Source: an uncultured Chthonomonas sp. | GTDB lineage: Bacteria > Armatimonadota > Chthonomonadetes > Chthonomonadales > Chthonomonadaceae | DNA: 45,374 nt | Assembly: GCA_903919615.1 (NCBI GenBank) | Contig: CAIXIX010000367.1 | Location: forward strand, 1 to 45,374 | Direction of reading: 5' to 3' | Shown here: positions 7,822 to 15,840 of the stretch, in pieces | Layout: every line of letters begins with the position of its first letter | How positions within the stretch are numbered: the stretch's first letter is position 1 | Notes under the pieces: model-generated | Database searches by the model: none | Told to the model about the DNA's origin: nothing | Seen by the model: only the letters and a program-made list of their open reading frames with translations | Position numbers and translations under genes: made by a program

Positions 7822-8251
7822 TAAATCAAAACTGGAATGCCTGGCACACATTGCACGCATCGGGAAGAATTTCGTCAAGGTAGTCTCGGAATTGGTCCAG
7901 TATGACCCAGTGGAAGACGGCAAGGGCGGTCATAAGGTGAGAGGGGGCGGTCGTACCAAGCCGGGCGGCCACTACGAAAAGATCAAGAATTTTCAAAGAG
8001 GCATCAAGAATGATCTGAGCGAATTCTATCATGATTGTATTGACAACGATAACGATCCAGGATGCAGACCGACGAAGGTAGCGGACATTTGGGCGAATAA
8101 ATTTGTACCGTTGCCGGTTTACCCGGATGTGTCCGTATGGTCACAGGTCGACTGGAAGTTGGCCGCAGATCGAACATGCACCGCGATCGAGATCGGCGGC
8201 TTGATTCTTATTATTGTCGGCGCGCCTGAGACTCTCCTGTTAAGGGACTAA
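7427..8251 (+). CDS. Rhs-core cassette 4 with basic tail and C-terminal hydrophobic helix
   Basis: This 274-residue protein starts at ATG after GGGGAGA with 8-base spacing. The Rhs core matches cassettes 1-3 with a few substitutions (ALSSVTATV for ALGSVTATV; GEIFGERTAG). The terminal motif reads DPTRL, so the Gly of DPxGL is replaced by Arg, which may affect autocleavage. The tail (~140 residues) includes a basic, Gly-rich HKVRGGGRTKPGGHYEKI segment and CIDNDNDPGCRP. It ends in a hydrophobic stretch (IEIGGLILIIVGAPETLLL). The GGHYEK-type segment resembles tails of other Rhs effectors of nuclease type, but I cannot name the family. A candidate partner gene follows 95 bp later. Confidence 0.73.
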   Translation: MSVTNYYTVNGEIFGERTAGSPRVDYLTDALSSVTATVNQSALVVNTYRYKPFGALLAKTGTGPDPAFGWVGTQGYRPTKQNFSDFYVRARHYDSTTGRWPNVDPIGRYGGLNLFRYVENASVVFTDPTRLAKSKLECLAHIARIGKNFVKVVSELVQYDPVEDGKGGHKVRGGGRTKPGGHYEKIKNFQRGIKNDLSEFYHDCIDNDNDPGCRPTKVADIWANKFVPLPVYPDVSVWSQVDWKLAADRTCTAIEIGGLILIIVGAPETLLLRD

Positions 8252-8346
8252 CGCTAGGCGGGTTGATTTTGGCCCAATAGAGCGGCATGCTGGCGTCACT
8301 TATCGGGCGAGACCGCCTGGACGCAATGCTTTGAGAGGTTGTGCAT

Positions 8347-8862
8347 ATGGTAAGACCTACTGGGTTCGAATGCAATGACGAAGAAGCTGTCGCCGCGATT
8401 GAAGACGCATTCGGTAAGGTTATCGTAATTGAATACGAGATACTCGACGAAGTCATCATCGAGATGCCTTCACTCTATCCCAGAGATCTCCCGCATATGC
8501 TAGCGACGGTGCTTGTTAGCATTATTCGGTACCACAACGCCGGAAACAACGTCGATTTTCTTGTCAGGTCGTTGCTTTTATATTTTAATACGGAGGACAT
8601 CGCGATCGAGTATAACGAAGTTATGCGGCGCGTTTTTGGGCCGGACTCTGGGCGGGAATCTCTGCTCGGTGAAGACGACGTGCTTATAAAGGCTGCGTTG
8701 GAACAATGGAAAACATTCGATGATCGTCAGTGCCGCGCAGTTCTATGTTGGATATCGTGCGTCATGAAGTGGACTGACTTTGGACTTGAGCCTGATGAGC
8801 AGGATTATGATAAGGCATCACGGTATTGGCTAGAAAGAATTCGCTGGCAACCGCAGTCCTAA
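8347..8862 (+). CDS. Acidic cytosolic protein after cassette 4 (candidate immunity protein)
   Basis: I place the start at ATG 8347, eight bases after GAGAGG, giving 171 residues. There is no signal peptide or membrane segment. The protein is acidic (many Asp/Glu), helical and Trp-rich at the C-terminus (ALEQWKTFDDRQCRAVLCWI, KWTDFGLEPDEQDYDKASRYW). Small acidic proteins directly after an Rhs effector tail are typical immunity candidates, and the tail of cassette 4 is basic, so charge complementarity is plausible. I do not recognise the exact family. It is the last gene before a 1.27-kb gene-poor stretch. Confidence 0.6.
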   Translation: MVRPTGFECNDEEAVAAIEDAFGKVIVIEYEILDEVIIEMPSLYPRDLPHMLATVLVSIIRYHNAGNNVDFLVRSLLLYFNTEDIAIEYNEVMRRVFGPDSGRESLLGEDDVLIKAALEQWKTFDDRQCRAVLCWISCVMKWTDFGLEPDEQDYDKASRYWLERIRWQPQS

Positions 8863-10128
8863 GCGAAGCATGAATGTCATCGTAAATATTGAGCCTGTGT
8901 CATTAATTGGGCACGGCGGTCCTGATAGCAGTATCGACTTTTTGCCCTGTCACGGCGCGATCGAACGACAGGTGCGCGAGTAGTTAGCCCCCTTTCCGCT
9001 GCATCCTCGATTCTCTCGGCGCGGTAGGATACCTTGGCAACGCCCCTGGAATAGAATGCGCGAAACCTCACCATCAAATAATATCCTCCCTCCCCTGCGC
9101 CTAACTATGTATCATATCTCGGCCATGTTCCGGAGGCGCGCGCGGTGGTCCCTCTCCCTGCCTTATCTTGATTCATAGGTGAAGATTGCGCACGACGATA
9201 ACAAATCACACATAAAACCCACGAAACACGGCTATCCTGGAGTGCCTCCATCGTTACCAAAGATATGATACATTGTTAGCCCGTGCGCAGCTACTTCCCG
9301 CATGCAGCGCACTTCCCTGTTCTTAGCCGCCTCCGCTTCAAACTTGCCGCTACATATTCGGCTGCACGCGTATTGCGAGTAGACGCGGCAAGCAGCGTAA
9401 CAACAGACACTTTCGCATGTACTGAGATTCATGTCTAAGAACGCCAAGCGCATACACGCATAACGCTGGCGTCCTTAAGGAAATTGGCGTCCTTAGCGAT
9501 GTAACGGCCAGCAGAGTGCGTAATTGTCGGAGGGCCAGTAGGGCGATAAACTATAGCCTAACTCCGCCAAATATCATCACGCAACATCTTGGCGGACATA
9601 GTAGATGGCACCGCTCGAACGTCACTTGAATTATCGACCTAAGAGACCTCGAAGACCTGACCGTTTATGTGTGCTACGCACCGAAGAATGCCATTGGCAT
9701 ACACACATACTAATGGCAATCTTCGAGGAAAATGGCAATCTTCGCGAACCGCCAGGGGACATCAGCTCAGTCGGTTGCAAAATCATACGCTCCTTGCTGG
9801 TCCAATGTGGGGGATTTCAATCGCCTGCACCAGGTTATCGCTGTCTCAGGTCGCTTCGCTCCAAGGCCTGCGTCTGATTGAGGCGGCACATCTCTGTAAA
9901 AGGGACGCGGCTCAGCCAATCCCGACTGTTTGCGCTACAGAATCTAACGCGGCGCCCCGGGTTCACTGCGCCCACGCGAAGAGTGGTCTCCACCGTGTTC
10001 TCTGCTGCGCCCGAAGAATGAGGGACCTGAGCAGAAAGAGGCCGAGCTTGCGAGGTCCGAGGGCAAGGAGGAGTGATGAAGGGCGTAGGGCAGCAAAATG
10101 AGTCGGACGGAAGCACGTCGTGTGCGAG
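8863..10128. other. Gene-poor stretch of about 1.27 kb
   Basis: Short open frames on both strands have no ribosome site, no recognisable domain and irregular composition, so I call no gene. Two things are visible. An 11-bp direct repeat (TGGCGTCCTTA) occurs at 9467 and 9485. One copy of a composite element shared with 10941-11116 begins near 9807. No tRNA or insertion-sequence ends were seen. The stretch is probably decayed island DNA between the Rhs array and the toxin-antitoxin pair. Confidence 0.5.
9902..9958 (+). repeat. 57-bp direct repeat, copy A
   Basis: It starts GGGACGCGGCTCA, then has 17 unrelated bases, then GCGCTACAGAATCTAACG and CGGCGCCCC. Copy B at 11060-11116 has the same two blocks and the same 17-base spacing, with one mismatch in each block. 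Upstream of both copies, less well conserved, is a GTGGGGGATTTC block (9807 and 10941). Confidence 0.8.
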
Positions 10129-10478
10129 CTAACGGCTCCCGGACTCCACGCTTAGGACGGTCGCAAATGTGTCAGTAACGTTTGCCTGGTCTGATTGCGA
10201 AAGGTTTCCCAACTGGCGCATCACAAGACCGCGTCAATGGTACCAAGAACTCCTTTAACTACGGACGGCTTAAGAAGACCTGCTAAACCCCAATCGATCA
10301 AGACTGTGTCGTCCAGTTGATTCGTCGACAGATTACTCGTAACTGGCGCAACAATTAGGTCGCCACGGTGAGCATTATACGACTGGTTGCTGAGGATAAC
10401 AGCTGGTCGCCGCTTCGTACCGGATTGATCCGTGAACGGAAATGGAAGCAACACGACTGCACCGCGGTCAAAGGACAT
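10129..10478 (-). pseudogene. PemK/MazF-type mRNA interferase toxin, frameshifted near the C-terminus
   Basis: The frame from ATG 10478 reads MSFDRGAVVLLPFPFTDQSG and then RRPAVILSNQ, IVAPVTSNLS and LLKPSVVKGVLGTID. These are the conserved strands of the PemK/MazF endoribonuclease fold. It stops at 10221, about 30 residues short of the usual length. Reading on one base out of frame gives MRQLGNLSQSDQANVTDTF to a stop at 10129-10131. That is exactly the expected family C-terminus (LVxRxLGxLSxxD). One missing G (TTG-TG-ATG instead of TTG-GTG-ATG) at about 10226 explains this. The start overlaps the antitoxin end by 11 bp. It is a broken or C-terminally truncated toxin, unless the missing base is a sequencing error. 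Confidence 0.8.
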
Positions 10479-10758
10479 CGTACACGGCATCCTCGTCGTT
10501 GTCCCAGGCTTGCGCAAATGCAGGCGCAGACAACAGCTTCATAGACTTGCTCAAACTTGAATCGGGTGGGAGATATTTCTCCGGCATCTGAAGCAACTCG
10601 CTGCCAAGGATCCGCCACTGCCGCCCAACTTTGACACCCTTTGCGCATCCTGTTCTCAGCAACCGATTAATCGCAGACGACGAGACGCGCAGCATCGCAG
10701 CCGCCTCTTCTTTCGTGTAGTATATATTCGGATTGATCTCCAACTCCGGAAATATCAC
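10468..10758 (-). CDS. Excisionase/MerR-type HTH antitoxin
   Basis: This 96-residue protein starts at GTG with AGGAGG six bases upstream. Residues 14-50 form an excisionase-family helix-turn-helix (YYTKEEAAAMLRVSSSAINR, then GCAKGVKVGRQWRILGSEL). The C-terminal tail is acidic (FAQAWDNDEDAVYDVL) and would be the part that covers the toxin. It overlaps the MazF-like gene and is first in the operon, the usual antitoxin-first order. The HTH probably binds the operon's own promoter, where a TCGATAATCGATA sequence lies 32 bp upstream. Confidence 0.82.
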   Translation of the reverse strand: MIFPELEINPNIYYTKEEAAAMLRVSSSAINRLLRTGCAKGVKVGRQWRILGSELLQMPEKYLPPDSSLSKSMKLLSAPAFAQAWDNDEDAVYDVL

Positions 10759-10789
10759 AGCATCCTCCTACGCTTGCAGTCGAAGCGAG

Positions 10790-10802
10790 TCGATAATCGA
10801 TA
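10790..10802 (-). promoter_or_regulatory. Possible operator of the toxin-antitoxin operon
   Basis: TCGATAATCGATA contains a tandem TCGATA repeat and an ATCGAT palindrome. It overlaps the region just downstream of a weak -10 (TACAAT on the minus strand, complement at 10802-10807). Autoregulation by the HTH antitoxin would be expected here. This is positional inference. Confidence 0.35.
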
Positions 10803-11059
10803 TTGTACCGCATCTCCTTACGTGCGGTTAGTGGTCGCGTTCCTGAATGTGGCGCCCTGCCATTACCCATGATCTACCCGGATGGAGGCTGAAAATGGAT
10901 GCAATGGTTTCGCAATCGTGCGTTTCTTCGACGGCGAAAGGTGGGGGATTTCTCAGTCGCCGAGGCTCCATCGAAATGACGGGGAGTGCTGTGGCTCCAT
11001 CAAAATGGCGGTGTGCGGGATTGTTTCTTGTTCGATGGAGACGGCGTGCATCTGGAAGG

Positions 11060-11116
11060 GGGACGCAGCTCAAGTTGTGCGAGGTCAATGCGTTACAGAA
11101 TCTAACGCGGCGCCCC
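11060..11116 (+). repeat. 57-bp direct repeat, copy B
   Basis: It has the same orientation, blocks and spacing as copy A (9902-9958). The two copies lie 1,158 bp apart and bracket the toxin-antitoxin pair. Confidence 0.8.
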
Positions 11117-11229
11117 TACAGAAAATGCGCGCCTGCCGGATGGTGGCGACGACAACCGATAGCGGACAGGGACTGGAAGGCATTGCCGCCTTGCCCTCCC
11201 AAGCCGACCATCTCCGGTCCGTAGCGCGA

Positions 11230-14200
11230 TTACCCAACTTTCGCCGCGCCGGTCCTCTCAAGCTTATTCCATCCTACGGCGCCACCCCTGATCGCAGACA
11301 CAAGGGATTTCAGCACGACGTAGTACATCAATTGCCGATATAGGAACTTCTGGAAGAAGAGCCACGGCAGGAGCTTCGTTCCGGACCTGTCCATGGTCGT
11401 GGCAAGCAGCGCTGCCATCAGCTCGATCGCAAACATGCACAGGTAGAAGACACCGACCCTTGCGAAGTTGCCGGCGAATAGGGAGTAGACCAGGTAGACA
11501 TCCATGATGGGTGAGATCGCCGGGAAGAGCATCTGGTACAGCCAGAGGCTTGGAAGCGCGATCCAGCCAAATGCCCCGTGCTGCAACAGCGCCGGGCGAT
11601 GCTTCCACAGGCACTGAAGCGTGCCGAAAGCCCAGCGATACCTCTGTTTGGCCAGCGACTTTAAGTCTTCTGGCGCTTCTGTGTAGGCAAGCGCCGAATT
11701 GTCGTTAACGATGCGCCAGTCTGCGCGTCGCAGTTTCCAGGTGAGGTCGGTGTCCTCAGCGAGTGTATCTCGCGTGTAGCCGCCGACTGCAAGCACAGCG
11801 TCTCTTCGCAGCGCGCCGACAGCACCTGGCACTACGGTGATACAGTTCAACAGATCGTAGGCGCGGCGATCGAAGTTCTGGCTGGTGATATATTCCAGCG
11901 CCTGCCAGCGTGTCCAGATGTTGTTGATATTTCCCACACGCACATTTCCAGACACCGCTCCCACCCGAGGATCATTGAAGTGCCGCACAAGGCGAGCAAT
12001 AGTATCTGGCGCAAAAAGTGTGTCCGCATCCAGGGAAATGTAGATCTCGCCCCTGGCCTTAGCTATCCCGATATTCAATGCCGATGCCTTACCGCCGTTC
12101 GGTTTGCGGAACGCGGTCACTCGCGGGTCGGAACCATACCGCTCCTTGACGACATCAAACGTACGGTCCTTGCTTCCATCATCGACAACAATCACTTCAA
12201 GGTTCTTGTATTCGCCTTCAAGAATGGCAGCAATGGTGCGGTTTACCACCTTCTCTTCGTTGTACGCAGCGATAACCACAGAGACATACGGTGCAAAGCC
12301 AATAGGGTAAACACGATGCTTTTCGCGAACGCGCTGCACCAGCGCAAGCGCGACAAAAATCGCGACTCGGGATACACCGAGTATCAATGAGAGAATGAAC
12401 AGCGTGGATAGGACACGCTGGACCAGATACGACACTCCAAAAACGTACCGATCCGCTCCAACGAGGATCGTATCTCGGCCAGTTAAGGCCGGCATGAGCT
12501 CGGCTCGCATCTGTGCGGGTGCAATTTTACCGGTCTGCTCTGGAAAACGAAGATCTGCAACCGTGCAAAACTTATATCCTCGAGCGCGCAGACCTTCGAT
12601 AATGCCTGGCAGAGCCGCAACGGTATTGCGGCGTGATCCGCCGGCATCATGCAGCAGAACGGTCGTCCCGACGTCGCGGTTGTCGATGACGCTCTTTACG
12701 ATCTCCTCAAAAGGCCGCGTTCGAGAAAAGTCAAGAGCGTTATCGTCTCCATAGAGAGTTTCAAAAAGCCGGTAATCCTGAGGGTCGTTCTTTTCACCCA
12801 CCGTTATGTAGTGCATGCCCGCAGCCGTAAGCAACGGCGAGAGTTCTGCAGAGGTCGTGGGTTCTACATCTCCGCCATAGGGCGGGCGGAATAGAGTTGT
12901 AGAGTGGCCAGTGATCGATTGGATAACGCGCTCCGTCGTTGTGAGCTCAAGTTTCTGGTGCTCTGCAGTCAGCCGATACATATCCGGGTGATCCCAGGAG
13001 TGATTGCCAATCTCATGCCCCTCGTCCCACATTCTTCGAATCAGATCCGGGTGCTCTTCAGCAAGTTTTCCAACCACAAAGAAGCAGGCAGGTACATGGT
13101 ACTGCTTCAAAATGTCGAGAATTTTGGGAGTCCATTCCGGGTCTGGACCATCGTCAAAGGTAAGTACAATCTGTTTCGCAGGGTTGCCTGCGGCGCCTGC
13201 GCCGTATCGATGAACTGTCCAACCAGCCGGGTACCGCACCGCGCCTGTCGCCGGATCACGCAGGTAGGTTTCATCCGTAATCTGACCCGTGCGCGGGTCT
13301 ATTTTGATGGCTCTTGCACCGGCGGCTGGCGCGCCCGTGGGCAGAAGAAGCTCACCGTCACCCTCAAATTCGACCTGACCCTGCGTGCCATATTGAATTG
13401 TTGCGAGGCTGCCGCTCTGGATAATCGGTTTCCAGTCCTTCAGCCACTTATCGCGATGCAGGAAGCTCCATAATCCCGGATCTTCGGAACCAAGGAACCA
13501 GAGCCCTGCTCCCCGCACACCCTTCTCTTTTGCCAGTGTGAGCTGATTGTAGGCGGTAACGGCATCCAGCATCCATACGGTATGGTGAACGCGCTGACCA
13601 TTCGTTTCTGCATCGTCAGGGGTCGCGGTATAGCTGAAGACCGGATTAGTCGACTTCGGATCGACGGTGACAATGCTATCTGGAGCTGTATCCCTGGCGA
13701 GCCCCATCGCTGCCTGGTAGTCCAGCGACTCCGCTGAGTTTCGTTTGTCGTTGTCGGGCCAATCGTACGCCTGGTTCGCAAATCCCATCACGATTTTATT
13801 CGGTGGCACTTCGTCGAGGAGATCTGCAAGCTGCGTCTTTGTCCATTCCAGTGAGGCTACGGGGCCAGCTGGGTCTCCGGGAGAGTGCTGATCGAAGAAC
13901 CGCGGAACGATCCAGTCGCAGGTTTCCGCCAGGTTTCCAAGATCGAAACCGTCCGTGTCCACCTGAACCACCTGCGTAACGAGCAGTCCTGCTGGATGCA
14001 GTGCAGCGCTAAGCTCTCGCATAAACTGAACGAGGTCCACTTCGTCCTGTGCGAGCGGGTTTTCAAAGTCGATGCAAATGCCTTGCATCTTTTCCTTAAC
14101 TAACCACGATTTCAGATGGGCGATTGTGGATGCGCGTGCGGCGGGATTTGAAACCAACTGGTGAACGGCCACAGGATCCCAGTTGCCTGCGCCTTCTTCT

Positions 14201-14871
14201 GAGCGAAGTGGGCGTGTGTAGTTGTTGATAAGAGCGACAACGGAGACACTGTGATGGTGCGCTAAGGGCAAGATATCTGTGATGTCACGTTTTTCTCGCG
14301 CATCAACAAATGGAATTGCAGCGCTCTGCTTAGAGATGCTGGCGTAATTATAACCCGCCGGTTCAAGGTGCAGCCACTCCGGAACAATGTGCGTTAGCGC
14401 ATCTATATTAGCGCGCAGCGAGGTCTCTGCACCCTGCTCCCAATCGACATAAAATCCTGCAACCACGGGCTGGCCCGTCTTGATTTTATGGGTTTTCAGG
14501 AACAGTTCGGCCTGTGCTCGCCGCGCCTGCCGGCGCTTATCGCGTTCCGCATTGAGGCGCTTGAGGTCTCTCGCTTCATGGGATTGCCGCACATCCAGTT
14601 TTCGCAGGCTATAGTCGGAAAGTGGGGGATCTGCATTTCCGACCTCGCGCACTGGCGCTACACGCGGAAGATGAGGAGGAGGCATAAGAGGTACGGCAAT
14701 GAGACTAACAACAAGCGCCAGCGCTCCTAGCCCAACCAGCCCGGCAACTGAAATGGAGGCTCGCATAAACCAGGGCCAGCGCCGCCGATTCTCATCGAAG
14801 AATACGGGCGCAGCCGCAGGTGGATCCTTCAGACTCTCCTCAATTGAGGAATCCTTATCATCTGATTCCAC
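11230..14871 (-). CDS. GH18-like / NodB deacetylase / GT2 glycosyltransferase fusion
   Basis: I place the start at GTG 14871, nine bases after GGAGG and overlapping the preceding gene by 14 bp; an upstream TTG at 14898 is possible. The 1213-residue product has these parts in order. A transmembrane helix lies at ~37-62. A GH18-like barrel covers ~136-481, where the active-site strand reads QGICIDFE and keeps only the last Asp (268) and Glu (270). A NodB deacetylase covers ~565-776, with TFDDGPD at 572-578, His624 and His628 of NHSWDH, RPPYGG and LLHD. Another transmembrane segment follows. A GT2 transferase covers ~859-1111, with DDG 897, DAD 948, EDTD 1039 and QRYRW 1076. C-terminal membrane helices end the protein. 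It probably makes, deacetylates and processes an N-acetylhexosamine polymer such as poly-GlcNAc at the inner membrane. Confidence 0.88.
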   Translation of the reverse strand: MESDDKDSSIEESLKDPPAAAPVFFDENRRRWPWFMRASISVAGLVGLGALALVVSLIAVPLMPPPHLPRVAPVREVGNADPPLSDYSLRKLDVRQSHEARDLKRLNAERDKRRQARRAQAELFLKTHKIKTGQPVVAGFYVDWEQGAETSLRANIDALTHIVPEWLHLEPAGYNYASISKQSAAIPFVDAREKRDITDILPLAHHHSVSVVALINNYTRPLRSEEGAGNWDPVAVHQLVSNPAARASTIAHLKSWLVKEKMQGICIDFENPLAQDEVDLVQFMRELSAALHPAGLLVTQVVQVDTDGFDLGNLAETCDWIVPRFFDQHSPGDPAGPVASLEWTKTQLADLLDEVPPNKIVMGFANQAYDWPDNDKRNSAESLDYQAAMGLARDTAPDSIVTVDPKSTNPVFSYTATPDDAETNGQRVHHTVWMLDAVTAYNQLTLAKEKGVRGAGLWFLGSEDPGLWSFLHRDKWLKDWKPIIQSGSLATIQYGTQGQVEFEGDGELLLPTGAPAAGARAIKIDPRTGQITDETYLRDPATGAVRYPAGWTVHRYGAGAAGNPAKQIVLTFDDGPDPEWTPKILDILKQYHVPACFFVVGKLAEEHPDLIRRMWDEGHEIGNHSWDHPDMYRLTAEHQKLELTTTERVIQSITGHSTTLFRPPYGGDVEPTTSAELSPLLTAAGMHYITVGEKNDPQDYRLFETLYGDDNALDFSRTRPFEEIVKSVIDNRDVGTTVLLHDAGGSRRNTVAALPGIIEGLRARGYKFCTVADLRFPEQTGKIAPAQMRAELMPALTGRDTILVGADRYVFGVSYLVQRVLSTLFILSLILGVSRVAIFVALALVQRVREKHRVYPIGFAPYVSVVIAAYNEEKVVNRTIAAILEGEYKNLEVIVVDDGSKDRTFDVVKERYGSDPRVTAFRKPNGGKASALNIGIAKARGEIYISLDADTLFAPDTIARLVRHFNDPRVGAVSGNVRVGNINNIWTRWQALEYITSQNFDRRAYDLLNCITVVPGAVGALRRDAVLAVGGYTRDTLAEDTDLTWKLRRADWRIVNDNSALAYTEAPEDLKSLAKQRYRWAFGTLQCLWKHRPALLQHGAFGWIALPSLWLYQMLFPAISPIMDVYLVYSLFAGNFARVGVFYLCMFAIELMAALLATTMDRSGTKLLPWLFFQKFLYRQLMYYVVLKSLVSAIRGGAVGWNKLERTGAAKVG

Positions 14872-15727
14872 TTCCCTTAGCCTCCAGATGCGCTGCAAGT
14901 TCAGACACGGTTACGAATCGGTAGCCATCGCGTCGAAGACGCTCGATGAGCTCAGGAAGTATCTCCATCGTCTGCTCGATGCCATCATGTAGTAGAACCA
15001 GTGCGCCGCCTGTTACCTTGCCGATCAGTCGCTTCTCCAGCACATCTGCACCCGGATTAGCGAAATCTGCTGGATCGTCCGACCAGAGAAACGTTCTTAC
15101 GTTCATCTTCTCGGCGCCAGAAAGCACGTTTGCATTGTGGTGCCCGCCCGGAGGTCGGAAGCTGTACGTCGTAACACCACAGGCACGATGAATGGCATCG
15201 GCCCCGAGGCGTATCTCTTTCATCACCGTATCTTCAGAGGCGTTGTCGAGATTAATATGGTGGTACGTATGGTTGGCAACTTCGTGCCCCTCAACAAGCA
15301 TTCGGGGCAGAATCCAGGGCGCCTCATCAACCTTCTTGCCAACGACAAAGAAGGTGGCTTTAACATGAAGTTCACGCAATAGGTCTAAAAGCCGAACGGT
15401 GGCGGCGGGGTGCGGGCCGTCATCGAAGGTCAGGGCTATCTCTTTGCTGTTCGCGTCTCCACGCCAGAGTTTTATAACCCGCGCGCCGCGCCAGGTGTTG
15501 AGGTGCTGTTCAATAACGCGGGGATGAGCCGCAGCTACTGGCATACCGACGTGTTGGGATGCCATCGTATCCGCAGGGCTCACAGTCTGGGGCGAGCCCA
15601 TGGCGCTATGCCCGACGGGTCCCAATAAAAGTGATGATACGGCTGCAACACGCAGCAATGATTTGCTGATGGGAGCGGAATATTTCACACGCATATAGCA
15701 GACGACGCTTTTGACTCTCCGATGCAT
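14858..15727 (-). CDS. Secreted polysaccharide deacetylase (NodB family)
   Basis: This 289-residue protein has an N-terminal export signal (LLRVAAVSSLLLGPVGHSAMG, residues ~25-45) and one NodB domain. TFDDGPHP (100-107) supplies the catalytic and metal Asp. NHTYHH (152-157) supplies the two metal His. RPPGGHHN (191-198), WSDDPADF and LLHDG (245-249) complete the set. It removes N-acetyl groups from cell-wall or exopolysaccharide GlcNAc. It is first in a two-gene operon with the GH18-NodB-GT2 fusion, whose start overlaps its end. A second in-frame ATG (Met12) is an alternative start. A TATAAT on the minus strand (15756-15761) lies about 30 bp upstream. Confidence 0.9.
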   Translation of the reverse strand: MHRRVKSVVCYMRVKYSAPISKSLLRVAAVSSLLLGPVGHSAMGSPQTVSPADTMASQHVGMPVAAAHPRVIEQHLNTWRGARVIKLWRGDANSKEIALTFDDGPHPAATVRLLDLLRELHVKATFFVVGKKVDEAPWILPRMLVEGHEVANHTYHHINLDNASEDTVMKEIRLGADAIHRACGVTTYSFRPPGGHHNANVLSGAEKMNVRTFLWSDDPADFANPGADVLEKRLIGKVTGGALVLLHDGIEQTMEILPELIERLRRDGYRFVTVSELAAHLEAKGSGIR

Positions 15728-15740
15728 AATGGCCTATAAT
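15711..15740 (+). promoter_or_regulatory. Sigma-70-type promoter for the LolA-like gene
   Basis: TTGACT at 15711-15716 and TATAAT at 15735-15740 are separated by 18 bp and face the gene at 15841. The predicted leader is about 95 nt. The -35 overlaps the start of the divergent deacetylase gene, so the two promoters are interleaved. Confidence 0.7.
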
Positions 15741-15755
15741 TGCTTGAGATGGTTC

Positions 15756-15761
15756 ATTATA
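15756..15761 (-). promoter_or_regulatory. -10 element for the deacetylase operon
   Basis: TATAAT on the minus strand, about 30 bp before the deacetylase ATG. No convincing -35 element is visible, so the promoter may need an activator. Confidence 0.4.
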
Positions 15762-15840
15762 CTCTAATGGTTCCACGCCGTTGGCAGAGTGATCTTCGCC
15801 AACGTTTTCGTGCTCAACAGGGCAGTTCCGGGAGGAAGCA

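Larger units (their letters stand above)
10759..11229. other. Intergenic stretch between the antitoxin and the polysaccharide gene
   Basis: It holds the toxin-antitoxin promoter side and the second copy of the composite repeat. That copy runs from GTGGGGGATTTC at 10941, through a GGCTCCATCGAAATGACGGG block and a related GGCTCCATCAAAATGGCGG block, to the 57-bp element at 11060-11116. No supported gene was found. Confidence 0.5.

Noticed and set aside
8871-8984. 37-codon open frame starting ATGAATGTC
   Set aside because: Too short, without a ribosome site and without any neighbour that would support it.
8877-9077. 66-residue basic open frame on the minus strand
   Set aside because: No ribosome site and no domain; probably chance.
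9605-10101. Overlapping open frames on the plus strand, 90 and 144 residues
   Set aside because: They lie across repeat element A, have biased Arg/His-rich composition and no ribosome site.
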